A stretch of DNA of 64,000 bases. Source: Oceaniferula marina. GTDB lineage: Bacteria > Verrucomicrobiota > Verrucomicrobiia > Verrucomicrobiales > Akkermansiaceae. Position numbers and translations under genes: made by a program. The stretch lies in NCBI RefSeq assembly GCF_013391475.1, contig NZ_JACBAZ010000001.1:578377-642376 (forward strand), in the 5' to 3' direction. Below the pieces are notes generated by a model. The model did no database searches, was not told the origin of the DNA, and worked only from the letters and a program-made list of their open reading frames with translations. Shown here piece by piece: positions 35,977 through 46,505 of this stretch; positions within the stretch are counted from its first letter, which is position 1, and every line of letters begins with the position of its first letter.

Positions 35977-38334
35977 TTATCGAAGCTGGGATGAATCACT
36001 TGAACTAACGTTCAAATGTGAATCCAAGTGGATTTTTTTTCCCTTTGGCAGATCAACTTGAACCCTCTTACCCTTGTAGGTTAGAGGCACGCTTTGTTTG
36101 ATACTCGATAACAATTCGACATTACGAAGACTCCCATTTTTCCATGCTATCGACAGCTCGATACCCGTGCGGGCCTTCAAACCGGAAACCTCACCAGTAT
36201 GCCAAACATCCGGAAGTGCAGGCAGAAGATTGATCTGTCCTGCGTGGCTCTGGACCAGCATTTCGGCGACACCTGCCGTGTAGCCGAAGTTACCATCAAT
36301 TTGGAACGGTGGATGCGCGCACCACAAGTTATCATATACACGACTCCCGATAAAATTGCCAATCAGCTTATGGGTCCGATTTCCGTCCAGAAGCCGGGCC
36401 CATAGATTGATTTTCCATCCCATGCTCCAACCGGTTGCGCCATCACCACGCAGGTTCAATGAACGAATCGCAGCCTTAGTAAGATCGGCATCCCGTCCGG
36501 GCACGATTTGATGCCCAGGATAAACCGACCACAAATGAGACATATGCCGATGTTTTTTCTTATCAATCCCTTCTTCATATTGGTCTTGCCGCCACTCATG
36601 AAGTTGACCGTATTTACCAATTTTCAACGGTTGAAGTCGTGCTTGTTTGAGTTTCAACTCTGTAGCCCATTGTTCGTCTACACCGAGAATACTTGAAACC
36701 TTGATGCAATGCTCGAACAGATCCCACAGGATCATCGTTTGGTAATAGGATCCATCCGATAATGGCCCCCACTCGGGAGAGTAACTTGGAGAAACACTGA
36801 GTGAACCATCCGCATTCTCCTGCAAATTGACCAACCAGAAATCAGCGCTCCCCTTTAGCAGTGGCCAGGCCCTCTCGCGTAGATATTTAATATCACCCGT
36901 AAACGCGTAGTGATCCCAAATATTCTGACACAGAAAAGCCGAACTTTCGGCTTCGAGCATATGAATACCACGGGCAGGCCCCGGCGAGGTGAATCCCCAA
37001 ACATTGGTCGTGTGGTGTGCGACCCACCCTGGAGATTGATAATGAACAGCTGCGGTCTTCTTTCCAGGCTTCATCAGGTCTGTGGTCCAACGAACCATAG
37101 GCTCGGCACACTCTGATAAATTACATAAATCCACTGGCCAGTAGTTCATTTGAAAATTGATATTCAAATGGTAATCACAGGTCCACGGTGGGGAGTTTGA
37201 ATGATTCCAAAGCCCTTGCAGATTCGCAGGCATACTCCCGGGTCGGGAACATGCAATCATCAAGTATCGACCATATTGAAAGGTTAGATTCTCCAAGCCA
37301 ACGTCATCCTTACTCTCCCGGTATAATTGCCGTCGTTGGTCCGTTGGCATGTCACTCCGGTCCGTTCCGGCCAAGTGCAAACGCACACGTTTAAACAAGG
37401 CTTGATAATCAAGCGTATGCTCTTGCTTCAAAACTGAAAAAGATTTGTTTTTCAATTGCTTTAGCACCTCAATATTCTTCAACTCAGGCGATGCGCCGCG
37501 GTATTGAGACGCATAGTCCAGCTGATAATTTGTGGCTCCGGTCATTATCACCAAAACTTCATCTGCCCCAGATATCTGCAAATTCGATTCCCCAGAAGTC
37601 AAGCGACCGCCACGAACTTTCACGCGCAATCGGCCCTCGAATTTCATCCCTTCAGGCTTATTTTTCCCGTTATCCACCTCGCCACGAATCACAAGGCCAT
37701 CTGAATCCACGGTAATCTTGGCCTTTTTATGCAATGAATGAAGGTTCAGGTTCAAATCCAGAGCCCCTGAACGACTCGCCCGGTAGCGCATCACATTCAC
37801 CTGAGCCGGATAGGAACTAAAAAATTCACGTTCATAGCGGACTCCATCGTGTTCATAAGTCACCTTTGAAACCGCAGACTTCAAATCCAAGCGACGATGA
37901 TAATTGCTGACATCTTTCTGTTCGTGGCCCGATGAGACAGTCACAGAACAAAATGATTGGTAAGCTCCGAAATCTGCTTTGCCATATCCATGCAAACTGC
38001 AGAATTCCATGGCAGCCTTCTTGATTTCATCCTGCCTGGCGCCTTGCTTGATCAATTGCCGAGTAAGTTGCAGAGCACGATACGCCCCCTCCCGGTCATT
38101 GGCTGGCTCGAACCACCCGCTCCACAATGAGTCTTCATTAAAAACAATGGTTTCCTTGCCGATGTCACCATGGACCAGCATACCAAGGCGGCCATTTCCC
38201 ATCGGCAATCCCTGCTCCCACTGCGATGCCGGGGTGTCGAACCACAATGACATCGAACGGTCTTCGGCTCGGATTACGCCAAGCAGAGCGGTAAGGCATA
38301 CCACCCATATTATAAACACTCTACTTCTATTCAT
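35977..38334 (-). CDS. Secreted GH95 alpha-L-fucosidase family enzyme
   Basis: A 785-aa protein with a signal peptide and clear GH95 features: WEQGLPMGNGRLGMLVHG and VFNEDSLWSG at the N-terminus, the segment HLNINFQMNYWP in the (alpha/alpha)6 barrel that holds catalytic Asn residues, SYSPEWGPLSDGSYYQT, and QIDGNFGYTAGVAEMLVQSH with the conserved Asp. GH95 enzymes hydrolyse alpha-1,2-linked fucose by inversion, with relatives acting on L-galactose. It sits 9 bp after the DUF6288 gene and just before GH2, so the three are one transcript. Confidence 0.93.
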   Translation of the reverse strand: MNRSRVFIIWVVCLTALLGVIRAEDRSMSLWFDTPASQWEQGLPMGNGRLGMLVHGDIGKETIVFNEDSLWSGWFEPANDREGAYRALQLTRQLIKQGARQDEIKKAAMEFCSLHGYGKADFGAYQSFCSVTVSSGHEQKDVSNYHRRLDLKSAVSKVTYEHDGVRYEREFFSSYPAQVNVMRYRASRSGALDLNLNLHSLHKKAKITVDSDGLVIRGEVDNGKNKPEGMKFEGRLRVKVRGGRLTSGESNLQISGADEVLVIMTGATNYQLDYASQYRGASPELKNIEVLKQLKNKSFSVLKQEHTLDYQALFKRVRLHLAGTDRSDMPTDQRRQLYRESKDDVGLENLTFQYGRYLMIACSRPGSMPANLQGLWNHSNSPPWTCDYHLNINFQMNYWPVDLCNLSECAEPMVRWTTDLMKPGKKTAAVHYQSPGWVAHHTTNVWGFTSPGPARGIHMLEAESSAFLCQNIWDHYAFTGDIKYLRERAWPLLKGSADFWLVNLQENADGSLSVSPSYSPEWGPLSDGSYYQTMILWDLFEHCIKVSSILGVDEQWATELKLKQARLQPLKIGKYGQLHEWRQDQYEEGIDKKKHRHMSHLWSVYPGHQIVPGRDADLTKAAIRSLNLRGDGATGWSMGWKINLWARLLDGNRTHKLIGNFIGSRVYDNLWCAHPPFQIDGNFGYTAGVAEMLVQSHAGQINLLPALPDVWHTGEVSGLKARTGIELSIAWKNGSLRNVELLSSIKQSVPLTYKGKRVQVDLPKGKKIHLDSHLNVSSSDSSQLR

Positions 38335-38343
38335 CTTTATCTG

Positions 38344-41300
38344 TTATTGTTGATAGCTAAACTTCAAATCTGGAACGATCAGATTTGTTCCTGAAAAGGA
38401 TTCAAATGTAAATTTCAGGTATCGGGCCTTGGTTCCGCGCTTTAAGGGAACCACTCTGTCTTCAGGGATTGTTCCTGCACTATCCTTTTTCCATACCTTA
38501 CCATCCTCACTACTTTCAACGACCAGCGTTCTTGCAGAATCATTGATATTTTTCCGTTCATGTTTTGATGATGGAACCGTAACCCGGATAATCAATGGTC
38601 GATCGCCTTCGCTTACCCCGCGATCAACCGTAACAGACCAAATACTGAGTCCACCACTGGAACTCGAATTATTCACCCGAAATGCGGTACTTGGGTTTCC
38701 GTCAAAGGCATTCCTTGCACGGGCCAATGATATTTTGCTCACATCCAGACCAATGGTCTCATCGGGAAAACCACAGGAGGCTTCGACAACACTCCACTGG
38801 GACGGGCACTCACGGCCCAAATGAATGCTCGTAGGATCGCCCATCACGCCATGCGAACTCTGATACGCCACGGTCAAATGATCACCGTCATTACCCGTTC
38901 CCGGCTTCCAGACAGGGCTATCCTTCCCCGGTGAAGATCCATCCTTGGTATACCGCGCCGTTACGTAATGAAGTAGCGATGGCCTAGCAACGTTCACCCC
39001 CTCGGATTCATGGATCAATACCGGCTGAGGCGGCTTTACATCTTCAGGGTAAGGCAACCACTGAGTGTCCTTTGCCCCGGTACAATGCAACCCATGCTGA
39101 CGGACACTTAACAATGCAGCCATGGTGTAACTGTAACAATCATCACTCGATTTCCCCGAAACACATCCGACATTCGTAATCTGAGGTTCCACATGCCGTA
39201 GTCCTTTCCCACGCTGCCACTGCATTGCAATGACGGGAGCCCATTGTTCCATCACGTGTTGGAATGCTGATTCATCCACTCCTGCCAGAGCCATCAGCCC
39301 AAGGTAACTACCCATGGCCCCGTATCCATGGCTCCTTCGCATAAACCCATGATGGGATTTCATATATGCGGCCACCCCTTGCTGCAGTGCCGGCTCGGTG
39401 TCCCTGAGACTACATGCCAAACCAATCAAGCCAGATCGACACCACGCCTGGTCAGAGCCACCACCTGATGACGGGGCTCCGTAACCGATACATTGTTTCC
39501 CCATGGGCATGTTATCAGCCCACGCTGCTTTGTTATAGGGTAAAAAATACTCCCATGCGGGGGTCTTCACTCCTGCCCGATAAGCGAGGGCATCACCCAC
39601 GATGATATGGGACAATGGCGCAATCAGGCCACCGTTTCCATAGGGCAATCCCCGCCGATCGTGACCAAAGGTGAAATAGGATCGTGAATTGACATGCCCT
39701 CCTTGAGTCATACCACGACAAATATTGTCCAGCCACGCAATCGCACGCGGGTCACCCGTCGCCAGTGCGTATTCGCCCAAAGCCAAAGTTTTGAAAGCCA
39801 TATTCCACAGCTCGAGATATGACGACTCATGGCCAGTCCATGGCTGCTCAAGGATATAGTTAGCAGCCCGGTGGATGGCAGGCGCATGCGATGGGTCACG
39901 CGTCCCCAACAAGGCCATCATGCCGTAAGTTTCCGAACTATTGGCAGGCATGGTTTTCCAGGAACCATCTTCTTTTTGATCCTTCAGCACCCGCTGTATC
40001 AACTCTTCATACAAGGTGTCAGCTGCCGGACCTGATAATGGAAACCCGGTAAAGTCCTCTGAACCGTACATGGGAGGACGGACAGGCTTGCGGGATTCTT
40101 TTCCGGTTATAGGGTCAATGACATCAAAATACAAAGGTGTTCCGGTTTTGATCGCCTGATAGTAGTGCCTGGAAATTGTGGGCTCATGGTGCCTCATCAT
40201 CCACTCTTCATCCAACGGATAAGCCGTCACATTCAAAACCGGTTTTTCAAGTGGCTGAGAGCCAACACCAATAATCAGATCCCCCACCTTGATGTCTGAC
40301 CTGCTTACGGGCAAACCTTCCTCAATTCGAAACACCTGGGCCACCGGCCATTGTTCACGGGGACAGGTTCTCGCAACCATACCGATTGCATTTAAATCGG
40401 TAAACTCACTATGTCTTGGCCGGTATTTTCTCTTCGGTGGCGTTACTGGCAACTGGGAACAATAAATCGGTCCCAGTAGAAGTGGGTGTTTGCTGTGATT
40501 CTGAAATGTCAGTTCCAACACCTTACCATGCAGCTTCGACAGCTTCTGGGATGGCAGTATTGCTGACACCCTCTGTTCAGATTCCGAAGTCTGCGAAATG
40601 CCTGAACCCGGCATCACATAACTTGGAGTCACCTCGGATGCAGACATACACACGTGCTGGTTCGGGTCTGCCTTCGTATCAACCCCAATCAAACGGATCG
40701 ATTGCACCGTATGTGCAGATTCGAACCTGACCGATTTTTCTTCCGGTCCTTGATCCCACTCACCCGTCGCGACCGTTTCATACGATGCGTTATTCTCTCT
40801 CCGTATCTGAATTTCGTAACGATATACCTGACCATTCTTGAGCCCCCCCTGGCGGGGAAGATAGCGCAAACCATCGACCTTACGCGGCTGATCGAAGTTC
40901 AATTGAATCGATGGTTTCTTATCGTATCCCTTCGGAAATACAGAAACCCATTCTGTGCGAGGGTCACCATCCAGAGCTCGTGCTGCGGTCCTGCCATTGT
41001 GTGGCCGTTGAGCAGTGCCTTTAACTCTGACATAATCCTCCGGGACTGCTGAACCAGTGACAGCCTGCTGAACAAGTCCCGGCTTATCCTTACTCTCTGG
41101 TGACGATAGAGAAAGGGAGACCACACCCACCTTTCCGCCCGAATCCACCATGCCCAGAATATCAGCAGAGACCCAGAGGTAAGACTCCAACACTCGATCC
41201 GGTGAGTCTTGCTTCTCAGGTTCAGGGTCCACCAACGCTTGAATGACAAAGCTCCTCGTCAATATCGCGCCTGGGGCGAGCTCCAGATTCACCCCAGAGC

Positions 41301-41514
41301 CTCGTTGAATGCTCCTGACACCCGTGTGAAGCCACACGCCCTCAGCAGTCGTCCCCGTGTCTCCCGATGACTGAGGATTCTCATCCTTGAGTTGGACCTC
41401 CAAAGGAACCACTCCGGGCCAGAACGACTGAGCCACGAGCGAGGCCACTGAAGCCATACCACAACCCAAACACAACAAAAACCTCCCTTTCACCCCAAAC
41501 ATGGAAACGCTCAT
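38344..41514 (-). CDS. Secreted DUF6288 protein with discoidin-like and PDZ modules
   Basis: A 1056-aa protein with a signal peptide. An N-terminal discoidin-like module (about 150-300; ARALDGDPRTEWVSVFPKG) is followed by a PDZ-like module (about 370-470; IKVGDLIIGVGSQPLEKPV). An all-helical toroid region (about 490-780; QKEDGSWKTMPANSSETYG, YGNGGLIAPLSHIIVGDALA) is the part I assign to DUF6288. A second discoidin-like module closes it (about 900-1056). The toroid resembles those of terpene-cyclase-like and pectate-lyase-like proteins with repeated QxxDGSW motifs. Enzymatic activity is unknown. Its place between GH29 and GH95 implies a role on the same glycan. Confidence 0.7.
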   Translation of the reverse strand: MSVSMFGVKGRFLLCLGCGMASVASLVAQSFWPGVVPLEVQLKDENPQSSGDTGTTAEGVWLHTGVRSIQRGSGVNLELAPGAILTRSFVIQALVDPEPEKQDSPDRVLESYLWVSADILGMVDSGGKVGVVSLSLSSPESKDKPGLVQQAVTGSAVPEDYVRVKGTAQRPHNGRTAARALDGDPRTEWVSVFPKGYDKKPSIQLNFDQPRKVDGLRYLPRQGGLKNGQVYRYEIQIRRENNASYETVATGEWDQGPEEKSVRFESAHTVQSIRLIGVDTKADPNQHVCMSASEVTPSYVMPGSGISQTSESEQRVSAILPSQKLSKLHGKVLELTFQNHSKHPLLLGPIYCSQLPVTPPKRKYRPRHSEFTDLNAIGMVARTCPREQWPVAQVFRIEEGLPVSRSDIKVGDLIIGVGSQPLEKPVLNVTAYPLDEEWMMRHHEPTISRHYYQAIKTGTPLYFDVIDPITGKESRKPVRPPMYGSEDFTGFPLSGPAADTLYEELIQRVLKDQKEDGSWKTMPANSSETYGMMALLGTRDPSHAPAIHRAANYILEQPWTGHESSYLELWNMAFKTLALGEYALATGDPRAIAWLDNICRGMTQGGHVNSRSYFTFGHDRRGLPYGNGGLIAPLSHIIVGDALAYRAGVKTPAWEYFLPYNKAAWADNMPMGKQCIGYGAPSSGGGSDQAWCRSGLIGLACSLRDTEPALQQGVAAYMKSHHGFMRRSHGYGAMGSYLGLMALAGVDESAFQHVMEQWAPVIAMQWQRGKGLRHVEPQITNVGCVSGKSSDDCYSYTMAALLSVRQHGLHCTGAKDTQWLPYPEDVKPPQPVLIHESEGVNVARPSLLHYVTARYTKDGSSPGKDSPVWKPGTGNDGDHLTVAYQSSHGVMGDPTSIHLGRECPSQWSVVEASCGFPDETIGLDVSKISLARARNAFDGNPSTAFRVNNSSSSGGLSIWSVTVDRGVSEGDRPLIIRVTVPSSKHERKNINDSARTLVVESSEDGKVWKKDSAGTIPEDRVVPLKRGTKARYLKFTFESFSGTNLIVPDLKFSYQQ

Positions 41515-41534
41515 TAAAAGTAGATGTTAAAAAA

Positions 41535-43037
41535 TTATTGGCTCTTCTTGTTTGCCTTAAGCTCGAGTCGGATCACAAACGGAGATGTATACGATTTAGG
41601 CGGTAGCAAGACAAAGGTCTCGTTGGAATCAAATTTTTCCAGCTGTAATTCCTGACCAATCCCAACCATGTTTGCTTTTGATATTGTTTGATGTTTTGGC
41701 AGCTCAACACGGAGTTGATATGAGATCGGAACATTAAAGACAATCATATAGACCTCTCCGGACTTGGTATTTTTGGTAAAATACCCCCAGTCCTGTTTCT
41801 TTAAGCCTGCATAATCCGATCCATAAATGGCAGCCGAATTAGTTTTCATCCACTCGCCGATTTCTCTGGCTATCCGTTTTTCCTCAGCCCTGAAAACGCC
41901 TTTACCGTTCGGACCAAAGTTGAGTAAAAAATTTCCACCTTGTGATGAACACTGGGCCAACATCTCGAGCAATTCATTGGTGTTCTTTTGGTGAGTCAGC
42001 GTCCAGTCCTTGTGATACCCCCACTGGTTTTCGGGTATGGTCATACAACATTCCCAGTCGTTTTTGGTTACCGAGGTATCCCGTGGATCTGGTAAGCGCC
42101 TCTCATAGCCGGATTCAAAGTCACCCATCAGGTCACCATTGGAATCACGGTGTCTTTTACCAAAATCATCTGCTCTCAGACGGCTATTGACAATCAGACC
42201 TGGACGTTTCTCTTTCAACAAAACTTCTAATTCATATGAAAACTTACCATTGTCCTTCCAGCACTGATCCCAGGTTCCATCGAACCACAAGCCCTTGACC
42301 TGGGGATACCTTTCGAGAAGTTCCACAAGTTGATTCTGTGTAAATGTTTTAAAGCGTTCAAACGCCTCCACATCATCCATGGTTTTCAACTTGGTTCTCC
42401 AATCCGGATGATACCAGTCCAAGACTGAATAATAGAGATAGACATCGATACCAGCTTCCGAGTAAGCATCCACAAACTCCTTCATCAGGTCCTTTTGATA
42501 GGGCGTATTCTCTATATCAAATTCGGTATACTTACTTGGCCACAAGCAAAACCCTTCATGGTGCTTTGTAGTCAAACAAACATACTTGGCCCCCATGGCT
42601 TTTGCCATCGACGCCCATTCTTTCCCATTGAACTCTGTCGGATTAAACTCGTCCTTCAATCCATTCCAGCGTTCGGTTGAAATACCCGCCGAGGCTTTCA
42701 AGAACTCGGCTGCATAGCCATAGGTTTTACCCTCCCATACACCTCCAGGGATCGAATACAACCCCCAGTGGATAAATTGGCCAAAGCGATTTTCTCGCCA
42801 CTTCTTCATCGCAGGATCCTGGCGTTTACCATGATACAATGGGCCGTAATCCAGCTTGATTTTTCCGTTTGCTAACTTTTGCGGCTTCTTTTTCTTTGTT
42901 TGTTCATATTGCGCGGGCTCCCCGTATTGAGGATCCAATTGTTTTTGTTCTGCATTCACCATGCCAGAGTGCACGGCTGATACTACAACAAACAGGCTGA
43001 TATACTTCTTACTGATGGGGTTCATGATGATATTCAA
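41535..43037 (-). CDS. Secreted GH29 alpha-L-fucosidase
   Basis: A 500-aa protein with a signal peptide and the GH29 pattern: RENRFGQFIHWGLYSIPGG, CLTTKHHEGFCLWPSKYT, YYSVLDWYHPDW, and VKGLWFDGTWD with Asp253 as the probable nucleophile. GH29 retains configuration and acts on alpha-1,3/1,4 and other fucose linkages, so together with GH95 the operon can remove fucose in several linkages. The start overlaps the stop of the beta-helix gene by 4 bp. Confidence 0.94.
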   Translation of the reverse strand: MNIIMNPISKKYISLFVVVSAVHSGMVNAEQKQLDPQYGEPAQYEQTKKKKPQKLANGKIKLDYGPLYHGKRQDPAMKKWRENRFGQFIHWGLYSIPGGVWEGKTYGYAAEFLKASAGISTERWNGLKDEFNPTEFNGKEWASMAKAMGAKYVCLTTKHHEGFCLWPSKYTEFDIENTPYQKDLMKEFVDAYSEAGIDVYLYYSVLDWYHPDWRTKLKTMDDVEAFERFKTFTQNQLVELLERYPQVKGLWFDGTWDQCWKDNGKFSYELEVLLKEKRPGLIVNSRLRADDFGKRHRDSNGDLMGDFESGYERRLPDPRDTSVTKNDWECCMTIPENQWGYHKDWTLTHQKNTNELLEMLAQCSSQGGNFLLNFGPNGKGVFRAEEKRIAREIGEWMKTNSAAIYGSDYAGLKKQDWGYFTKNTKSGEVYMIVFNVPISYQLRVELPKHQTISKANMVGIGQELQLEKFDSNETFVLLPPKSYTSPFVIRLELKANKKSQ

Positions 43038-45430
43038 TCTAATCGAATCTTAAGTTGTTTTTGTTTTCGAAAAATTTCCGCTTCGATGGGCTTTCCTCGC
43101 TGTAACTTTCCAGCGATGGCAATCAGATCCTTTACCTTGTTCACAGGCTGAGCATTCAGTGAAACAATCACATCAAAATCCTCCAACTTCGACCAACGTG
43201 GATCAAGTTTGGACGTTTTTTCCAATAGCCAGGCTCCCTTTTTCTCCCCCATCCCTGTAGCAGAGAGATCAGAAAGGTTTTCAATATCACGCAAAAGCAT
43301 GCCCTCAAAGGCCACCGGCTCTACTTCTTTCTCTTCAGGTTCTGGAAAACCATCAAACTCTGGCCGTTTCGCCATGGCACGTAAATGAGACGACACAACA
43401 CCGAAACCATTCATATCAAAATTTTGGAATCCCACGGCATAGGCTAGTGAGTCTGGCTGAATGCGAAAATCAAGATTTTTAGGATCTAAGAACAAAGGCT
43501 CGCCCGTCACGCTGTGCTTATCGATATGAACAAAGCGAGGGTCCTTGGCGGCGGTAGGCGCAAAAAAGTTATAGTCGATAAGAGCTCCCCAATGTTTCAT
43601 AGCATTCTTTCGGACATGATGCTTCGCAAAAACAATGTTCTGACTCACGACATCATAACTATTTCTATACCATGCATGAAAATCCAACCCACGCTTCCCA
43701 ACACAAATATTATTACGGGCAATCCGATGAAATCCCTCACGTAGTTTGATACCACCACTGAGGCAAACATTGTTTGTAATAATATAATGGCTGGAGCCGT
43801 CATCGAGATCAATATCCCAGCCATGTTCACATTTCCATCTGTTGTTCCTAATCGTGGTCGGCTTCATACAGTCCAGGAGAACCGTTTCGTGGCGTTTGGA
43901 TAAATCAATCCCTCTCGACCACCAATACCGATCCCTCCCCCAGGAATTAAATGCTCCGTGGTCATTGGTTTCCATCACGGTATCAAACACATCATTGTAA
44001 GCAATATCATGCCCACCAAAGGCCCCTTCACTGATGTTGATCCCGGCACGCGGAACATTGTAAATGCTGTTGTGTTGAACAGACACCCCATAGGCTACCG
44101 AGAGATGCACCCCGGCAGATTGTTTTTCTATTCGTCCAATATCAAAAATCAGATTATCCGAAATTTGAATCGACCGTGGATAATCTTCTGTTTTTGCTCC
44201 TCGTTTCCAGATCATATCTTTGGCTGACACGCCAGGGCCGTAAGGTTTGTAGAGGCCATTATAAACCGCTTTAGTGTCACCCACAGCGCAGACTGCACTG
44301 GCTCCGATATTTTCAATCAAACAAGAACGAACATCGATCCTTTGGTTATATCCATCAATGAAGATTGCGTTTCCGCCCAATTGAGTAAAATGGCAACGAT
44401 GAACCTGACAATCTTCACTACCTTTGAAATAGACCGCCCCATTACGGTAAATCGCCCAATCGCTGCGAAGCAAGGGCTCTTTCGTTTTCATAAAGGTCCG
44501 TGCCGTAGCCGAAAATGTAATCCCCTTTATACAAAGGTTTTTAACCGACTGTTCACGGGAACCTTCGAACCGAAGAATACTCTCCCTCTCAATCGGCGTT
44601 ACTGAAATAACAGCGGACGACAAATCCACACCTTCCGGTGGATACACATAGAGGACAGATTTATCACGATCCAAAAACCATTCATAGGCAGTATCCAACT
44701 CCTCGAAGATGTTTTCTACATAGCGATAGGTTTTATGTGGACCTGTTCGACGGTTATCCTGCCAACCACCCTCCATTCTCAAGCTATTGCCTTCCTCTTT
44801 CCCTGTGAAGCGGTAATGTGTCCCTCCCCACCGCCTCCCATGCAGTGCGTGCAAATAGCCACCTCTCGGATTCTTCCAACCAGCAACGCGTTTCGGGTCG
44901 ATACAATGTGGATCCGTTCCGTTGAGAATTCGGATCGAGGCATCATAATTGGGAAACCGGGCCATCCGATACCCCTGACCGTCGACAAACAGCTGCTCAA
45001 AAAACAGTCCATCCGGAACGGTTGTCTCATAGGCACCGTCGACTTCTTTACTTGGGGTAAATTTCAATCCCTCTAAGCGTTTCGCAGAACTGAACACTGG
45101 CACCTGCCCGGGAAACGCCTCATAATAAATGGTCGTATTTGGCTTCCCGCTGTTTTCTGGACCAAACACAACCGGGGTTTCAAATTCATATCGACCACCT
45201 TTAAAATAAACCCGGACATCTGATTGAGGATGCTCCGTTTGGTAAGCCGCAGCAAGTTCCCGAGCCCGCATCAAAGAACGAACAGATTGATTCTCTGTCA
45301 GACCTGAATCCGCATCATCCCCGTCGGGAGATACATAGTAAACCCCTACAGCGCTCGCTCCCGCCTGTAGAACAAGCAAACACACCAGTATCAGACAAGC
45401 ATACATGCCTCCTATAATTTGTTTCATCAT
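43034..45430 (-). CDS. Secreted right-handed beta-helix protein with C-terminal PDZ-like domain
   Basis: A 798-aa protein with a signal peptide, then GVYYVSPDGDDADSG, a common opening of parallel beta-helix carbohydrate-active proteins, and a helix of repeated asparagine-rich coils (about 280-620; NNRWKCEHGWDIDLDDGSSH, ITNNVCLSGGIKLREGFH). The last 90 residues look like a PDZ domain (DVIVSLNAQPVNKVKDLIA). Beta-helix proteins of this type include lyases and glycosidases such as GH110 and GH141-like; I cannot assign a family. It is the first gene of the fucosidase operon, preceded by a 159-bp gap that probably contains the promoter. Confidence 0.75.
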   Translation of the reverse strand: MMKQIIGGMYACLILVCLLVLQAGASAVGVYYVSPDGDDADSGLTENQSVRSLMRARELAAAYQTEHPQSDVRVYFKGGRYEFETPVVFGPENSGKPNTTIYYEAFPGQVPVFSSAKRLEGLKFTPSKEVDGAYETTVPDGLFFEQLFVDGQGYRMARFPNYDASIRILNGTDPHCIDPKRVAGWKNPRGGYLHALHGRRWGGTHYRFTGKEEGNSLRMEGGWQDNRRTGPHKTYRYVENIFEELDTAYEWFLDRDKSVLYVYPPEGVDLSSAVISVTPIERESILRFEGSREQSVKNLCIKGITFSATARTFMKTKEPLLRSDWAIYRNGAVYFKGSEDCQVHRCHFTQLGGNAIFIDGYNQRIDVRSCLIENIGASAVCAVGDTKAVYNGLYKPYGPGVSAKDMIWKRGAKTEDYPRSIQISDNLIFDIGRIEKQSAGVHLSVAYGVSVQHNSIYNVPRAGINISEGAFGGHDIAYNDVFDTVMETNDHGAFNSWGRDRYWWSRGIDLSKRHETVLLDCMKPTTIRNNRWKCEHGWDIDLDDGSSHYIITNNVCLSGGIKLREGFHRIARNNICVGKRGLDFHAWYRNSYDVVSQNIVFAKHHVRKNAMKHWGALIDYNFFAPTAAKDPRFVHIDKHSVTGEPLFLDPKNLDFRIQPDSLAYAVGFQNFDMNGFGVVSSHLRAMAKRPEFDGFPEPEEKEVEPVAFEGMLLRDIENLSDLSATGMGEKKGAWLLEKTSKLDPRWSKLEDFDVIVSLNAQPVNKVKDLIAIAGKLQRGKPIEAEIFRKQKQLKIRLD

Positions 45431-45589
45431 CGATTCTTAATAAATTTCGTTGAGTTCCTAGCACGCCAAAATGAAATCCAGACGTTTGGACTGTTTATAT
45501 ATACCATTTCACGTAAAAGGTTTCGTGGTTTCTGAAACAAACTTTAAAAAAATAAGTTAGATACCCCCAACCAGAACAAGCCCCCTCCT

Positions 45590-46501
45590 TCATTCCACAG
45601 GTTCCTGTTGCACCGGCGTTTTTTCAGAAATCGAAACCAAATCACCCCGCCGAACAACTCCTTTCCTTGGATCGACAAATGAGACGAGATAATGTCGAGA
45701 CGTCCCATTCTGCCGTAGAGCTCCATCTGCGAGGTTCTCTTTCTTCTGCCCCATATTCATCACGGCGCGGTAGGGAGTGGCCCCGTAGGCGTCTACTTTC
45801 AAACCCTTGATGTAGACATGCTGGTAAGGTTTGATCGTCATCTTGGATACTCCTAGAGCAGCAAAGTCCACAGAAAATGGAGAGGCGTTAAAAAAAAGGC
45901 ATGCCCCTGCAGGGAAAACCTCGGCTTCAACGTTGATACTTCTAACCATAGGTTTGGCCCATCCTTCTTTAGACCTGACGTTTTTAACAATCGCCACCAA
46001 TACATCATCCGTCTCTGGGGGAAGCCCTGATTTTGCGTAAGGAACCAATTTAAACTCCGCACCACCATCAACTGAAGAAACCAACTTGCGTTTATAAAAA
46101 ACAACGGTGTCCCTCTGGCTGATCCGGCATGGTGGCGACAAAGAATTCAGACCTACCGACATACGGCTTAGCATCTCCCCGGTCTTGCGATTTCTATTTT
46201 TAATAAACAGCCCTAGCGGAACATATTCATGTTCCTTACCTTTGACTTCGATAGGAACGCCGGCCGGAATGATTTGCTCGATACTCCCACCTTCAGGATT
46301 ATCGATTCTGATTTTATAAGCTTTTTTTGATTTCGTAAATACGGCCGTTCTACGAGCACCAATCGGGAGCAAGCGTAAATTTACTGTCGATTTATCCTCT
46401 TCTTTCTTTTGTTTTTGCTGGGCTCTTACCGTGTCAAAATTTGACCAAATCATCACAACAAGCATCGGGTATAAGCATCCCCTCATCAAAGGCTTCTTCA
46501 T
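45590..46501 (-). CDS. Exported hypothetical protein next to Verru_Chthon A
   Basis: A 303-aa protein with a signal-like N-terminus (hydrophobic YPMLVVMIWSNF) followed by a Lys/Gln/Glu-rich linker and a beta-rich body (KIRIDNPEGGSIEQIIPAG, VFPAGACLFFNASPFSV). I know no named family. It starts 4 bp after the Verru_Chthon A gene, so the two are translated together and may be part of the same envelope apparatus. Nothing in it suggests an enzyme. Confidence 0.6.
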   Translation of the reverse strand: MKKPLMRGCLYPMLVVMIWSNFDTVRAQQKQKKEEDKSTVNLRLLPIGARRTAVFTKSKKAYKIRIDNPEGGSIEQIIPAGVPIEVKGKEHEYVPLGLFIKNRNRKTGEMLSRMSVGLNSLSPPCRISQRDTVVFYKRKLVSSVDGGAEFKLVPYAKSGLPPETDDVLVAIVKNVRSKEGWAKPMVRSINVEAEVFPAGACLFFNASPFSVDFAALGVSKMTIKPYQHVYIKGLKVDAYGATPYRAVMNMGQKKENLADGALRQNGTSRHYLVSFVDPRKGVVRRGDLVSISEKTPVQQEPVE

Positions 46502-46505
46502 CGGT

